64,000 nucleotides of DNA from Dethiosulfovibrio peptidovorans. GTDB lineage: Bacteria > Synergistota > Synergistia > Synergistales > Dethiosulfovibrionaceae. Where the stretch lies: the NCBI GenBank assembly GCA_002748665.1, contig PDTB01000018.1, positions 62,001 to 126,000 of the forward strand. Reading direction: 5' to 3'. Shown here piece by piece: positions 16,844 through 26,344 of this stretch; the stretch's first letter is position 1, and each line of letters begins with the position of its first letter. A program made the translations under genes and the position numbers. The notes under the pieces are model-generated. The model was not told the origin of the DNA and did no database searches. It saw nothing but the letters and a program-made list of their open reading frames with translations.

Positions 16844-17866
16844 TTAAAGGTCGTGATGGGTTTGGTAGAAGGATCGATAGAAGGCCAGGTTTTTTTGGAG
16901 CAGCGCCGGGGTATCCAGTCCGTAAGGACAGCGGCTTGAGCATTGGCGGCAAAGGATGCAGTCCTCGATCTGCTCCATTTTTTTTCTCCATTTCTCGGAC
17001 ATGAAAGGACGCCAGGGCATTCGGCCCAGGAGAAGGGACATTCGGGCTGCTTGCGGAATGTCGATTCCCGCTGGGCACGGAAGACAGTAGCCGCAGGAGC
17101 GACAGAAGTCTCCGGCCAGATCGGTTCGATCCGTTTCGATAGCCTGCCAAAGATCCGACAGCAGAGGGGGCGATGCCTCCAGCTTGAGAAACTCCTCAAG
17201 CTCAGAACGTCTCTGGATGCCCCAGATGGGGACCACGTTTTCGAACTGGCGTAAGAAAGCGAAGGAGAGCCGGGCATCTGTTACCAGACCTCCCGACATT
17301 CCCTTCATGGCGATAAATCCCACGTCCAGGCGGGCACACAGGTCAACCAACTCCAGGTCTTTGGGGGCACTCAGATGGTTCAGAGGGAACTGAACAGTGT
17401 CGTATGCTTTAGACTGAACTGCCTCCATGGCTCGATCCAGGCTGTGGTTTGTGTAGCCGATGTACCGGACTTTCCCCTGCTCTTTGAGGAGAAAAAGCTC
17501 GTCGTACATTCCGTCCTCTCCCCCCGGTAGATACACTGTCTTGGGGTTATGAAATTGAAGGATGTCCACCCAATCTGTGCCCAGAGCCTTCAGGCTCGTC
17601 TCCACGTGGAGGCGAAGCTCTTCCGGAGTTGTGCTGTGGCTTTTGGTGGAAATGACAACTCTGTCCCGAATGTCGACCAAAGCCGCGCCGAGCTTGTCCT
17701 CGCTGTCGGTGTAGGATCGGGCCGTGTCAAAATATGTGATCCCTTGATCGTATGCCTCCCGGATCAGGGTGACCGCCTCTGCCTTGGGCAGTCTCTGGAT
17801 AGGAAGAGCTCCAAAACCGCTTCTCGTTACCGTCAAATTAGTCCGTCCCAGTCTCATGGTGTCCAT
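16844..17866 (-). CDS. Aldo/keto reductase with C-terminal 4Fe-4S domain
   Basis: A 340-residue fusion. Residues 1-245 are an aldo/keto reductase barrel with the catalytic tetrad Asp47, Tyr52, Lys75 and His106. Residues 253-325 add two ferredoxin-type clusters: Cys255, 258, 261 and 264, and Cys303, 306, 309 and 313. This arrangement is common in strict anaerobes, where electrons probably pass through Fe-S centres, but the substrate is unknown. AGGGG lies nine bases before the ATG at 17866. The gene starts 39 bases after the purE stop on the same strand; a TATAAT hexamer lies in that gap, so it may be read from the purine operon, from its own promoter, or both. Confidence 0.93.
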   Translation of the reverse strand: MDTMRLGRTNLTVTRSGFGALPIQRLPKAEAVTLIREAYDQGITYFDTARSYTDSEDKLGAALVDIRDRVVISTKSHSTTPEELRLHVETSLKALGTDWVDILQFHNPKTVYLPGGEDGMYDELFLLKEQGKVRYIGYTNHSLDRAMEAVQSKAYDTVQFPLNHLSAPKDLELVDLCARLDVGFIAMKGMSGGLVTDARLSFAFLRQFENVVPIWGIQRRSELEEFLKLEASPPLLSDLWQAIETDRTDLAGDFCRSCGYCLPCPAGIDIPQAARMSLLLGRMPWRPFMSEKWRKKMEQIEDCILCRQCSSRCPYGLDTPALLQKNLAFYRSFYQTHHDL

Positions 17867-17905
17867 AGAACCATCCCCTCTCGTCCTGATTATAGCCTTA
17901 AATGG

Positions 17906-18427
17906 TTATTCCTGGGCGAAGGCCTCCTGAGGAGCGGAGGGAGATTTCAGATCGGACCGGCTTTGCCGAACCTTTTCTGCCTGTTTTTTTTGGAACGTGT
18001 CCAAGCGGGATCGAACGTCTGGGTCCGTAAGGGCGACCATACGGGCGGCCAGCAGGGCGGCGTTGCTTCCTCCATCCACCCCCACAGAAGCCACGGGGAT
18101 GCCTGGAGGCATTTGGGTCATCGAATACAGAGCGTCGATTCCTCTCAAAGCTCCTGCCGAGACCGGGAGACCAACTACCGGCAACGTGGTGTGAGCTGCC
18201 ATGACCCCTGGAAGGGCTGCCGACATGCCCGCCACCGCGACGATAACCGAGAGCCCCCTCTTTTCGGCGTTTCGAGCATATGCCTCCACGTCGTCAGGGG
18301 TTCGATGAGCTGACGCTACGGTTACTTCGTAGGAAATACCGAGCGTGTCCAAAACCCCTGTCGCCTTTGCCGCCATAGGTTCGTCGCTGATTGAGCCCAG
18401 GACGATGCCGACCATCACGTTTTTCAT
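17906..18427 (-). CDS. purE: 5-(carboxyamino)imidazole ribonucleotide mutase
   Basis: Purine synthesis enzyme of 173 residues rearranging N5-CAIR to CAIR, or carboxylating AIR directly in class II enzymes. The N-terminal GIVLGSISDE phosphate loop, ASAHRTP and GMSAALPGVMAAHTTLPVVGLPV are diagnostic. The last 25 residues are polar and not conserved. ATG 18427 follows AGGAG and overlaps the purD stop (ATGA). It is the last gene of the purine operon. No purK is seen in the window, so the carboxylation route is not settled. Confidence 0.96.
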   Translation of the reverse strand: MKNVMVGIVLGSISDEPMAAKATGVLDTLGISYEVTVASAHRTPDDVEAYARNAEKRGLSVIVAVAGMSAALPGVMAAHTTLPVVGLPVSAGALRGIDALYSMTQMPPGIPVASVGVDGGSNAALLAARMVALTDPDVRSRLDTFQKKQAEKVRQSRSDLKSPSAPQEAFAQE

Positions 18428-19731
18428 CTCGAGTTCTCCTCTTTTTTGCGTGTTGTATCCCCGGGGTGAGCTATGTTCCCGGCGATGTCCCGTCGAAACC
18501 ATCCGCCGTCAAAGGTCACCAGGGATGCCCCATTCAGGGCCATTTGACGGGCATCACGAATGGAGCCTCCCATCCCTACCACGGAGAGCACTCGTCCTCC
18601 AGTTGTCATCAGGACACCGTTGTTCATGGCTGTCCCTGCGTGAAACGTCAGAACCCCTTGAGCTTCGGCTTCGTGCATTCCCCGTATAGTTTTTTCGGTT
18701 TTATAGTCCCCTGGATAACCTTGGGATGCCATAACCACGGCGACGGAATATCGGTCATGTACGCCCCAGTGAGCAGAAGAGAGGTCAGAGTTAGCACAGG
18801 CAGCGCATACGGCTAGCCAGTCTTTGCTGAAGAGAGGCAGGAGAGCCTGAGTCTCGGGGTCTCCCAGGCGAACGTTATATTCAAGAACGTCGATCTTTCC
18901 GTCGGGAGAGATCATGAGACCGGCATAGAGAGTCCCCCGGTAGGGAATGCCGTCCTCGGCAAGGCCTCGGATAGAGGGGGCCACCACAGTTGACTCGATG
19001 GCATCCATCATTACTTGATCCACCCACGGGACTGGGGCATAGGCTCCCATGCCGCCAGTGTTGGGGCCCCTGTCTCCATCGAAAGCTCTCTTGTGATCTT
19101 GGCTTGGAGGCATGAGCTTCCAGGTCTTTCCGTCGGTGATGATCATGACCGATACCTCTCGGCCGATCAGGCCATCCTCAATTACGACCCTTTGTCCTGC
19201 TTCGCCCAGGGTGTGTCGTTCCAGAAGATCTTGACAGACCTCCTGAGCTTGCGAGATAGTCTCGAGGATGAAAACCCCCTTGCCTCCAGCCAGCCCATCG
19301 GCCTTGACCACATAGGGCGGTTGACGGCAAGACAGGGCAGCGTTGGCCTCACCGATGGTGTGGCATATTTGAAATGGGGCGGTGGGAATGGCGTGCCGGG
19401 ACATGAACTCCTTGGCGTAGGCCTTGCTTCCCTCAAGAGTGGCTCCTTGTCTCCCGGGACCGAAGACGCCGATTCCGTTGGCTCGAAGCTCATCTGCTAC
19501 CCCGGCAACCAACGGTGCTTCAGGGCCGATGATCACCAGGTCGATGTGATTTTTTCGGACCACGTCAAGAACGGCTTGATATCTGCAAGGATCTCCAGGG
19601 TGACACGGACCTAAATGGGCGATCCCTGGGTTACCCGGCATGCCGTGAATCTCGGTACATAGAGGGGATTTAGAACATGCCCAGGCCAGAGCGTGTTCCC
19701 GGCCTCCGCCACCTAAGATAAGGACCTTCAT
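18424..19731 (-). CDS. purD: Phosphoribosylamine-glycine ligase
   Basis: ATP-grasp ligase, 435 residues, making glycinamide ribonucleotide from phosphoribosylamine and glycine. It opens with VLILGGGGREHALAWACSKS and contains IGPEAPLVAGVAD, the ATP-grasp loop VVKADGLAGGKGVFI, PPSQDHKRAFDGDRGPNTGGMGAYAP and YNVRLGDPETQALLP. Starts six bases after the purH stop, overlaps purE. Length matches the family. Confidence 0.97.
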   Translation of the reverse strand: MKVLILGGGGREHALAWACSKSPLCTEIHGMPGNPGIAHLGPCHPGDPCRYQAVLDVVRKNHIDLVIIGPEAPLVAGVADELRANGIGVFGPGRQGATLEGSKAYAKEFMSRHAIPTAPFQICHTIGEANAALSCRQPPYVVKADGLAGGKGVFILETISQAQEVCQDLLERHTLGEAGQRVVIEDGLIGREVSVMIITDGKTWKLMPPSQDHKRAFDGDRGPNTGGMGAYAPVPWVDQVMMDAIESTVVAPSIRGLAEDGIPYRGTLYAGLMISPDGKIDVLEYNVRLGDPETQALLPLFSKDWLAVCAACANSDLSSAHWGVHDRYSVAVVMASQGYPGDYKTEKTIRGMHEAEAQGVLTFHAGTAMNNGVLMTTGGRVLSVVGMGGSIRDARQMALNGASLVTFDGGWFRRDIAGNIAHPGDTTRKKEENSR

Positions 19732-19737
19732 GACCTA

Positions 19738-21264
19738 TCAGTGCCTGAAAGTCCGGTGACCGCTGAGAAACATCGATATTCCCAGCTCTTTGGCTTTTTC
19801 AGTCACCTCGTCGTCTCGGATGGAGCCCCCGGGTTGAATGATGGCTGTGATACCCGCCTGGGCAGCCCGTTCCAGTCCGTCGGTAAAGGGGAAAAAAGCG
19901 TCCGATGCCATGACAGCGCCTTTTGCTTTCTCTCCTGCCTGCGCAACGGCGAAGTCCACGGCAAAGAGCCTGCTGCAAAACCCCATCCCGATTCCGACAG
20001 CCGCACCGTCCTTCACGATAGCTACGGCGTTGCTCTTGGAGATGGCGGCCACTCGCCAGGCCAGGAGTATCTCATCCCACAGCTCCGGTCTCTCGGAGCC
20101 TACCCATCGACCGGAGTTTGGGGATGGGGGCGTGGGGAGTCGATCCTCCTGGATCAGGACGCCGCCCCATGTGCCGGTAATTTGGCATTTCATGGGGCGA
20201 CCACCTCTCCATCTGACGATGCGCAAGGAGGGCCGCCTGTTCGAGAGATATTCGAGAGCTTCGGAGGCTATATCGGGAACTACCAGAACCTCGATGAAGT
20301 GTTCTCCCATTGCCTGAGCGGCTTTCAGGTCGACGGTTCGAGTGACTGCGACGACTCCTCCGTAAGCTGACAGGGGGTCGCAGTCTCTGGCTCGGTGATA
20401 TGCCTGGAGCACTGACTCTCCCACGGCCATGCCACAGGGCGTGGTGTGTTTCAAGATAGCAACCCCTACGTCGTTATGCATGATGGCCATGGCCCTGAGG
20501 GCACCGTCCATGTCCAGGATGTTGTTGTACGACAGGTGGGTGCCGCTCAGCTGTTCCCAAGGCTGTTGAGCGAGAACGGAGGCATACAGGGCTGCCTTCT
20601 GGTAAGGGTTTTCCCCGTAACGGAGTGGTTGAACTTTATCGAGGCACATGGGCATGTGAGCAGGCAGTCTTTCCTCTTGGATTCCCAAGCAGTCTCTCAG
20701 TCCTGTTGTAATCATGGTATCGTATCGGGAAGTGGAGGCAAAGGCCTTGAGGGCTAAGTTTTGCCTCGTTTCCAACGACACATCTCCCCGATGTTCGAGT
20801 TCCTCAAGCACGGAGGTGCAGTCCGACAGGTCGGAGATCACGACGACATGGATGTAGTTCTTGGCTGCAGCTCGAAGAAGAGTCACTCCGCCAATGTCGA
20901 TCTGTTCCGTGAGCTGGTCCAAATCGGCACCCGATTGAAGTGTCTCCTCAAAAGGATAGAGCGAGCAGACCACCATGTCTATGGTGGGTATCCGATGGCG
21001 CTCGAGGTCGGCCATGTGTTCCGGTCTGTCCCGTCGCGCCAGTATGCCTCCTGCTACGGTGGGGTGGAGGGTCTTGACACGGCCGCCCAGCATCGCTGGA
21101 ACACCGGTAAGGTCCGAAATTTCCTTGACGGAGACACCAGCCTCGGTGAGGGCCGCAGCGGTTCCAGAACTGGAGATAATCTCCCACCCCATACTTTGGA
21201 GCTTTTGGGAGAAGCTTCCGATACCATCCTTGTTGTAGACCGATATCAACGCCCGTTTCGTCAT
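19738..21264 (-). CDS. purH: Bifunctional AICAR transformylase / IMP cyclohydrolase
   Basis: Catalyses the last two steps to IMP, 508 residues. Residues about 1-190 are the MGS-like cyclohydrolase (RALISVYNKDGIGSF, SSGTAAALTEAGV, GGRVKTLHPTVAGGIL). The rest is the formyltransferase with RYGENPYQKAALY, ILKHTTPCGMAVG (catalytic Lys-His) and SDAFFPFTDGLERAAQAG, ending in the invariant SGHRTFRH. The ATG at 21264 overlaps the purN stop (ATGA); the open frame extends about 220 bases further upstream but that part is inside purN and is not homologous. Confidence 0.97.
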   Translation of the reverse strand: MTKRALISVYNKDGIGSFSQKLQSMGWEIISSSGTAAALTEAGVSVKEISDLTGVPAMLGGRVKTLHPTVAGGILARRDRPEHMADLERHRIPTIDMVVCSLYPFEETLQSGADLDQLTEQIDIGGVTLLRAAAKNYIHVVVISDLSDCTSVLEELEHRGDVSLETRQNLALKAFASTSRYDTMITTGLRDCLGIQEERLPAHMPMCLDKVQPLRYGENPYQKAALYASVLAQQPWEQLSGTHLSYNNILDMDGALRAMAIMHNDVGVAILKHTTPCGMAVGESVLQAYHRARDCDPLSAYGGVVAVTRTVDLKAAQAMGEHFIEVLVVPDIASEALEYLSNRRPSLRIVRWRGGRPMKCQITGTWGGVLIQEDRLPTPPSPNSGRWVGSERPELWDEILLAWRVAAISKSNAVAIVKDGAAVGIGMGFCSRLFAVDFAVAQAGEKAKGAVMASDAFFPFTDGLERAAQAGITAIIQPGGSIRDDEVTEKAKELGISMFLSGHRTFRH

Positions 21265-21851
21265 GCCGATTCGTCCTTTCTGGGGGCAAGGCCCCCTGAA
21301 AAAAGGCCTCGGAGGGCCCGCCAGTAGAGCCGATGTTCCGCCCGGTGGATACGCTTCTCCAGGGAAGTTCGGTTGTCCTGAGGGCGAACTCGAACCGGAA
21401 GCTGGGCCACGATAGGGCCGTGGTCCACCATCGCGTCTACCAGGTGGACGGTGACCCCCGTCACGGTGACCCCCGCATTCCATGCGTCGTCGATTCCGTG
21501 AGCGCCAGGAAAGGAAGGAAGGAGCGCCGGGTGAATATTCACGATGCGTCCTCGGTGTCTGGAGACGAATTTCGGAGAGAGAACCTTCATGAACCCAGCA
21601 AGGACGAGCCAGTTGAGATCATGAGCCTTCCACAGTTCCTCAAGCCGTTCCTCGGCCTTGTGACGACCTTTTTCGTAGGAGAGGACGTGCGTCGGAACCC
21701 CCCTGATCTTTGCCCGATTCAGACCGGACGCCGCAGGGGTGTCCGCGCCAACAAAGGCGGTTCTGGCGTCCAGTTCACCGCTGTCCATGCGGTCCATCAA
21801 TGCCTCCATGTTGCTTCCGGTGCCCGAGATGAGTATGGCCAGAACCGTCAT
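21261..21851 (-). CDS. purN: Phosphoribosylglycinamide formyltransferase
   Basis: 10-formyl-THF-dependent GAR transformylase, 196 residues. ISGTGSN at 8-14 binds phosphate; catalytic Asn105, His107 (VNIHPALLPSF) and Asp143 (VDHGPI) are all present. GVTVTGVTVHLVD is the usual strand before the catalytic Asp. The ATG at 21851 overlaps the purM stop by four bases and the end overlaps purH. Folate-dependent GAR formylation means a formyl-THF supply is expected. Confidence 0.96.
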   Translation of the reverse strand: MTVLAILISGTGSNMEALMDRMDSGELDARTAFVGADTPAASGLNRAKIRGVPTHVLSYEKGRHKAEERLEELWKAHDLNWLVLAGFMKVLSPKFVSRHRGRIVNIHPALLPSFPGAHGIDDAWNAGVTVTGVTVHLVDAMVDHGPIVAQLPVRVRPQDNRTSLEKRIHRAEHRLYWRALRGLFSGGLAPRKDESA

Positions 21852-22840
21852 GCCACCGTCCCCATGATGATAGCTTCTTCCCCTGTCTCGTTCAGAGTCG
21901 ATACGAGTCGGTTCAGATTCTCTTTCCCAGTTGTCAGGACGAAGCCGATCCCCAGGTTGAACACCCGGCGCATCTCGTCCTCGGCGACGCCTCGGTCGGA
22001 GATATAGGTAAAGATCGGTGGTCTGTCCCAACTGCCGTAGTCGATCATCGGGGACAGGCCCTCCGGCAGGGAACGAGCGATATTTTCCTCCAGTCCGCCT
22101 CCTGTGATGTGGGCCATGGCCTTCACGGCCCCCGAGGACAGGGCTGCAGCAGCAGCGTCGGGGTAGAGACGAGTTGGCCGGAGCAACGCCGTTGCCAGGG
22201 CTTCGCCCAGCTCAGGAACGGGGTGGTGCAGGTCTCCTGTCAGCTCATCGGCAAGAGCTGAGCGGACCAGTGAGTACCCGTTACTGTGGATCCCCGAGCT
22301 AGGTAAGCCGACCAGCACATCGCCACGAGTTACCGTGGAGCCATCTACCAGGTTCCGCTGGTTCACCAGACCGACGGCGAAACCTGCCAGGTCGAACCCC
22401 TGCGGCGGGTAGGTGCCGGGCATCTCGGCGGTCTCCCCTCCAAGAAGGACGCATCCTGAGAGGCGACAGGCCTCAGCCACTCCCTGGATCACCGGAAATA
22501 ACCTCTGGGAGTCCAGACGGCCACAGGCAAGATAATCCAGAAAAAACAAGGGGCGAGCTCCGCAGGTAATCAGATCGTTGACGCTCATGGCCACCAGGTC
22601 CTGACCAAGCCCCCGGACGACCCCGGCGGAAGTCGCGATCTCCAGCTTTGTCCCCACTCCGTCACAACAGGCTGCCAGAAGACGCCCCTCTCCAAGATCA
22701 TAGAGTCCGTTGAAACCGCCGATACCGCCTACGACGCAGGGATCGATGGGTTCGTTCAAGAGCATCCGTCCGATGTCTTGGACCCATCGATTCCCCCCGT
22801 CGATGCTCACTCCTGACTCTTCATATGTCCAGTTCTTCAT
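21848..22840 (-). CDS. purM: Phosphoribosylformylglycinamidine cyclo-ligase (AIR synthetase)
   Basis: ATP-dependent ring closure of FGAM to AIR, 330 residues, PurM/PurL-fold. YEESGVSIDGGNRWV at the start, CCDGVGTKLEIA, AMSVNDLITCGARPLFFLDYLACG and GGETAEMPGTY are diagnostic. I take ATG 22840 because GGAG lies 6-7 bases before it; an ATG at 22852 has an adjacent site with no spacing. Either way the start is inside the end of purF, and the stop overlaps purN. Confidence 0.96.
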   Translation of the reverse strand: MKNWTYEESGVSIDGGNRWVQDIGRMLLNEPIDPCVVGGIGGFNGLYDLGEGRLLAACCDGVGTKLEIATSAGVVRGLGQDLVAMSVNDLITCGARPLFFLDYLACGRLDSQRLFPVIQGVAEACRLSGCVLLGGETAEMPGTYPPQGFDLAGFAVGLVNQRNLVDGSTVTRGDVLVGLPSSGIHSNGYSLVRSALADELTGDLHHPVPELGEALATALLRPTRLYPDAAAAALSSGAVKAMAHITGGGLEENIARSLPEGLSPMIDYGSWDRPPIFTYISDRGVAEDEMRRVFNLGIGFVLTTGKENLNRLVSTLNETGEEAIIMGTVA

Positions 22841-24194
22841 AGTCCTCTCCATCCTCCATATAGTTGCCGCTGAAACAGGCGGTACAGACCTCTCGATCAG
22901 GAAGACCGATGGCCTGCAGCAGGTCTGCCTCGGTCAGGTAGGCCAGCGATTTTGCGCCAATCTCGGCGCAGAGAGTCGCTTCGTCGGATCGGGCGGCAGC
23001 CAGCTCCTCCCTGGTCGGCGTGTCGATGCCATAATAGCAGGGAAATCGAACCGGGGGCGACGAAACTCTCACGTGGACTCCCTGGGCTCCGTAGTTCAGA
23101 AGAAGCTCTACCATTCGCCGGGACGTGGTTCCCCGAACGATGGAGTCGTCAACCACGGCCAGTGTCTGTCCCTGAATGACCTCTCGGACGGGGTTCAGCT
23201 TCTTGCGAACTCCCAGCTCCCGGACCCTCTGGGTAGGTTCGATAAACGTTCGTCCCGAGTATCGGTTTCGCACGATGGCCTTTTCGTAAGGGATACCGGA
23301 CTCCTGGGCGTATCCCATGGCTGCGACCGTACCGCTGTCTGGCATACAGGCCACGCAGTTCCCATTGCAAGGTGACCGGCGTGCCAGAAGTCTCCCCATT
23401 TCTTTTCGTACCTGGTACACTGACCTGCCAGAGAGAACGCTGTCGGGGCGGGCAAAGTAGACGAACTCGAAGGAACAGAGAAACCGCCGCTTGGGCGTAA
23501 CGGGGATTCGGAGGGACCGCAGTCCCTGATCGTCGACCACCAGAATTTCTCCTGGTTCGAGCTCTCGAATCATGGAGGCTCCCACGAGGTCCAAGGCGCA
23601 GCTTTCCGATGATACGTAGTACACGTCATCCCGTTGTCCCAGTGCTAATGGGCGGAATCCCCAAGGATCCCGGGCTGCAACCAGGCGGTTTTTTAGTGCG
23701 ACAGCCAAGGAATACGCACCTTTGAGTTTTTTGAGCGAATCTGCCAGAGCGTCCAGTTCCGGCTTGTGGGGTTGGTGAGCCATGAGGTGCAGGACCACCT
23801 CTGTGTCGGTGGTCGACTGGAAGATCGCACCTCGGTTCTCCAGGTACTGTCGAACTCTGGACGCGTTGGAGAGGTTACCATTATGGGCGATAGCAACCGG
23901 TCCTCGACAGTAGTTGGCCGCGAGAGGCTGGACGTTGGCTGTTCTTCCTCCCCCCGTTGTTGAGTACCGAACGTGACCGATAGCTGATCGGGCCGGTATA
24001 GTTGCCAGGTCAGCCTGATTGAGGGCTAAGTGAACGAGCCCCTGTCCTTTACGGGTTCGGATCTGGTCGTTGCCGTCAATCCAGGCAACCCCTGCCGACT
24101 CCTGCCCTCGATGCTGAAGAGCGTAAAGCCCCAGGTACACCTCCTCCAGCACCGGTCGGCCTGATAGGGAGAAGGCCCCGAAAACTCCGCACAC
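22821..24194 (-). CDS. purF: Amidophosphoribosyltransferase, [4Fe-4S] type
   Basis: First committed step of purine synthesis: PRPP plus glutamine gives phosphoribosylamine. The 457-residue protein starts GTG-TGC (Met-Cys), so Cys2 becomes the N-terminal nucleophile after simple Met removal; there is no propeptide as in the Bacillus enzyme. The PRTase motif is LAVVDDSIVRGTTSR. Cysteines in CSFEF, PCYYGIDT and CTACFSGNY correspond to the four cluster ligands of [4Fe-4S] PurF, which is usually oxygen-sensitive. One base separates it from the purL stop and it overlaps purM. Confidence 0.97.
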   Translation of the reverse strand: MCGVFGAFSLSGRPVLEEVYLGLYALQHRGQESAGVAWIDGNDQIRTRKGQGLVHLALNQADLATIPARSAIGHVRYSTTGGGRTANVQPLAANYCRGPVAIAHNGNLSNASRVRQYLENRGAIFQSTTDTEVVLHLMAHQPHKPELDALADSLKKLKGAYSLAVALKNRLVAARDPWGFRPLALGQRDDVYYVSSESCALDLVGASMIRELEPGEILVVDDQGLRSLRIPVTPKRRFLCSFEFVYFARPDSVLSGRSVYQVRKEMGRLLARRSPCNGNCVACMPDSGTVAAMGYAQESGIPYEKAIVRNRYSGRTFIEPTQRVRELGVRKKLNPVREVIQGQTLAVVDDSIVRGTTSRRMVELLLNYGAQGVHVRVSSPPVRFPCYYGIDTPTREELAAARSDEATLCAEIGAKSLAYLTEADLLQAIGLPDREVCTACFSGNYMEDGEDYEELDI

Positions 24195-24195
24195 C

Positions 24196-26343
24196 TTAGA
24201 GTCCCCACCGTTCTTGGAGCACGAGCACCGATATATCCACCAGATTCTCGACGATCAGGCTGTCTCCCTCAACGATCCCGATCTCTGCGTAGGGGAACCC
24301 CTTCCATATGGAGCGGAATTTATCGATCTGGTCGGTCGGGACCGCATACAGCGCTCGTGGGCCTCCTTCTCCGAAGAGCACGACATCTCGTCTGGTAGTG
24401 GTTGGGAATCGAACCTGAGCTCCCAGGGTGCCCAATATGGCCTCCTGAGCGAGAGCCATGACCAGACCTCCTCCGGAGATAGGACGCCCCGACGTGGCGG
24501 CCTGAGTGTGGGCGGTATGTATCGCCCGTTCTGCGAACTCTTGTTCGGAATCGGAGACGAACTCCGTAGGGCGCCCCTTCAGAATGCCATGATGTTCCAT
24601 CAGGTACGACCCGCCGTCCAGAGCGGGGGTAGTCGTCCCTACGAGAAAGAGCCTGTTTCCCTCGCTCCATCGGCCACTTGAAAGAAGCTCATCCCGGCCG
24701 TGGAGGAATCCCACCATGCCGATCAAAGGGGAGGGGAGTATAGGGCCTCTGGAGGTCTCGTTGTACAGACTTACGTTTCCCGACACCACGGGACAGCTCA
24801 GGGCCGAGCACGCATCGGCCAGCCCTCGAACGGATTGTTCCAGGGCCCAGAACTGATCTGGTCGCTCGGGGGATGGGAAGTTCAGGCAGTCAGTGGCTCC
24901 GGCAGGCCGTGCTCCGGCGACGGCCAGGGCCCGGCATGCTCTGGCAACCACCTCGGCAGAGCCACGATAGGGATCGAGAGAGCACAGGAGGGGACGTGCC
25001 TCCATGGTCATGACGGCCAACCGAGACGATCCCTCGATCCGGATGACGCTCACGGGGCTTCCGGGGCCGGTCACCGTGTTAGTCTGGACCATGGAGTCGT
25101 ACTGCTCGTAGATTTCTCTCCGGGATTGGTGGGACGGCGAGCTCAAGAGATCGAGGATGGCCTCGTTCCAGTTTTCGGGTTGAGGAATGGAGTTCAGGTC
25201 CAGCGTCCATCGATCTTCCAGGTCGGAGGGGCGCTCGGATGCCCAGTGGATCTCGGGACAGTCGCTCCCAACCACGGAGGCGGGCATATCGGCTGCGACC
25301 TCTCCCTTCCAGAGGATGCGATATCGGTCTCCCTCCTCGGTTTTGCCGATGACGGCGCAGTCGAGCTCCCAGTGGTTTGCCACCTCCATAACCGCTTCCA
25401 CCGATTGAGGCTCGACGACCAGAAGCATTCGTTCCTGAGATTCGGAAAGAGCAATTTCCCATGGCTCCATCCCGAGAGCTCGAAGTGGAACGGCGTCAAA
25501 ATTCAGGGTCATGGACACGCCGCTCTTGGCAGCGATCTCGCTGGATGATGACAGTATTCCAGCAGCTCCCATATCCTGCATGCTCACCAGAAGGCCCTGA
25601 TCCCTGAGGGAGAGACATGCCTCAATGAGGAGCTTCTCCGCGAATGGGTCTCCAATCTGAATAGAAGGTACTCCTGATCGGTCCTCGGCCAGCTCAGATG
25701 ATGCAAAAGCCGCTCCGGCTATGCCATCCCGCCCCGTCTTGGATCCCAGAAGGAGGACCACTTGGCCTGGTTTTGCCGTCTGAGAGCGGACTAACCGATC
25801 CGTTGGTGCCACACCGGCACAAAAGGCGTTGACCAGAGGGTTCCCGGTATAATCACGGTGATAGGTCGTCATCCCTCCTATTGTCGGGACTCCCACGCAG
25901 TTGCCGTAGCCGCCGATTCCCTTGACGATCCCGTCCGCCAGGGCACGGGAGCTCCTGTCGTCCGGTGTGCCGAAAAACAGACCGTCCATGAGAGCTACGG
26001 GGCGGGCTCCCAGAGCCATAACGTCTCGAATGATACCTCCCACACCGGTCGCTGCTCCTTGATAGGGAGCTATCGCGGAGGGGTGATTATGGCTCTCGAC
26101 CTTAAACGCCATAGCCATGCTGTCACCGGCGTCGACGACACCGGCGTTTTCACCAGGCCCCATGAGCACTGACGGGCCCTCTGAGGAGAAGAGTCGAAGC
26201 AGGGCCTTGGTCGATTTATAGCTGCAATGCTCCGACCACATAACTCCCATGATCCGAAGCTCCAGCTCGTTAGGCTCTCGACCGAGACGGTCCACCAGAA
26301 CCTCGTATTCCTGAGGGCGTAGGCCCGCCTGAGATGGTTTCAT
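24196..26343 (-). CDS. purL: Phosphoribosylformylglycinamidine synthase, large subunit
   Basis: Small-type PurL of 715 residues that needs PurQ and PurS as partners to amidate FGAR to FGAM. MWSEHCSYKSTK near residue 35, GDSMAMAFKVESHNHPSAI and the Mg-binding GGYGNCVGVPTIGG are family marks; the glutaminase domain of the large proteobacterial type is missing. ATG 26343 begins one base after the purQ stop; a TTG at 26364 would lie inside purQ. The complete SQL set is contiguous, in line with a PurSQL complex. Confidence 0.96.
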   Translation of the reverse strand: MKPSQAGLRPQEYEVLVDRLGREPNELELRIMGVMWSEHCSYKSTKALLRLFSSEGPSVLMGPGENAGVVDAGDSMAMAFKVESHNHPSAIAPYQGAATGVGGIIRDVMALGARPVALMDGLFFGTPDDRSSRALADGIVKGIGGYGNCVGVPTIGGMTTYHRDYTGNPLVNAFCAGVAPTDRLVRSQTAKPGQVVLLLGSKTGRDGIAGAAFASSELAEDRSGVPSIQIGDPFAEKLLIEACLSLRDQGLLVSMQDMGAAGILSSSSEIAAKSGVSMTLNFDAVPLRALGMEPWEIALSESQERMLLVVEPQSVEAVMEVANHWELDCAVIGKTEEGDRYRILWKGEVAADMPASVVGSDCPEIHWASERPSDLEDRWTLDLNSIPQPENWNEAILDLLSSPSHQSRREIYEQYDSMVQTNTVTGPGSPVSVIRIEGSSRLAVMTMEARPLLCSLDPYRGSAEVVARACRALAVAGARPAGATDCLNFPSPERPDQFWALEQSVRGLADACSALSCPVVSGNVSLYNETSRGPILPSPLIGMVGFLHGRDELLSSGRWSEGNRLFLVGTTTPALDGGSYLMEHHGILKGRPTEFVSDSEQEFAERAIHTAHTQAATSGRPISGGGLVMALAQEAILGTLGAQVRFPTTTRRDVVLFGEGGPRALYAVPTDQIDKFRSIWKGFPYAEIGIVEGDSLIVENLVDISVLVLQERWGL

Positions 26344-26344
26344 A

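Noticed and set aside
17600-17611. CTCCACGTGGAG palindrome as a parS site
   Set aside because: It has the CACGTG core but differs from parS on both flanks and lies in the coding sequence of the aldo/keto reductase.
21430-21475. Tandem GGTGACCCCCG repeat in purN
   Set aside because: It encodes the GVTVTGVTV strand that is normally conserved in PurN, so the repeat follows from protein sequence.
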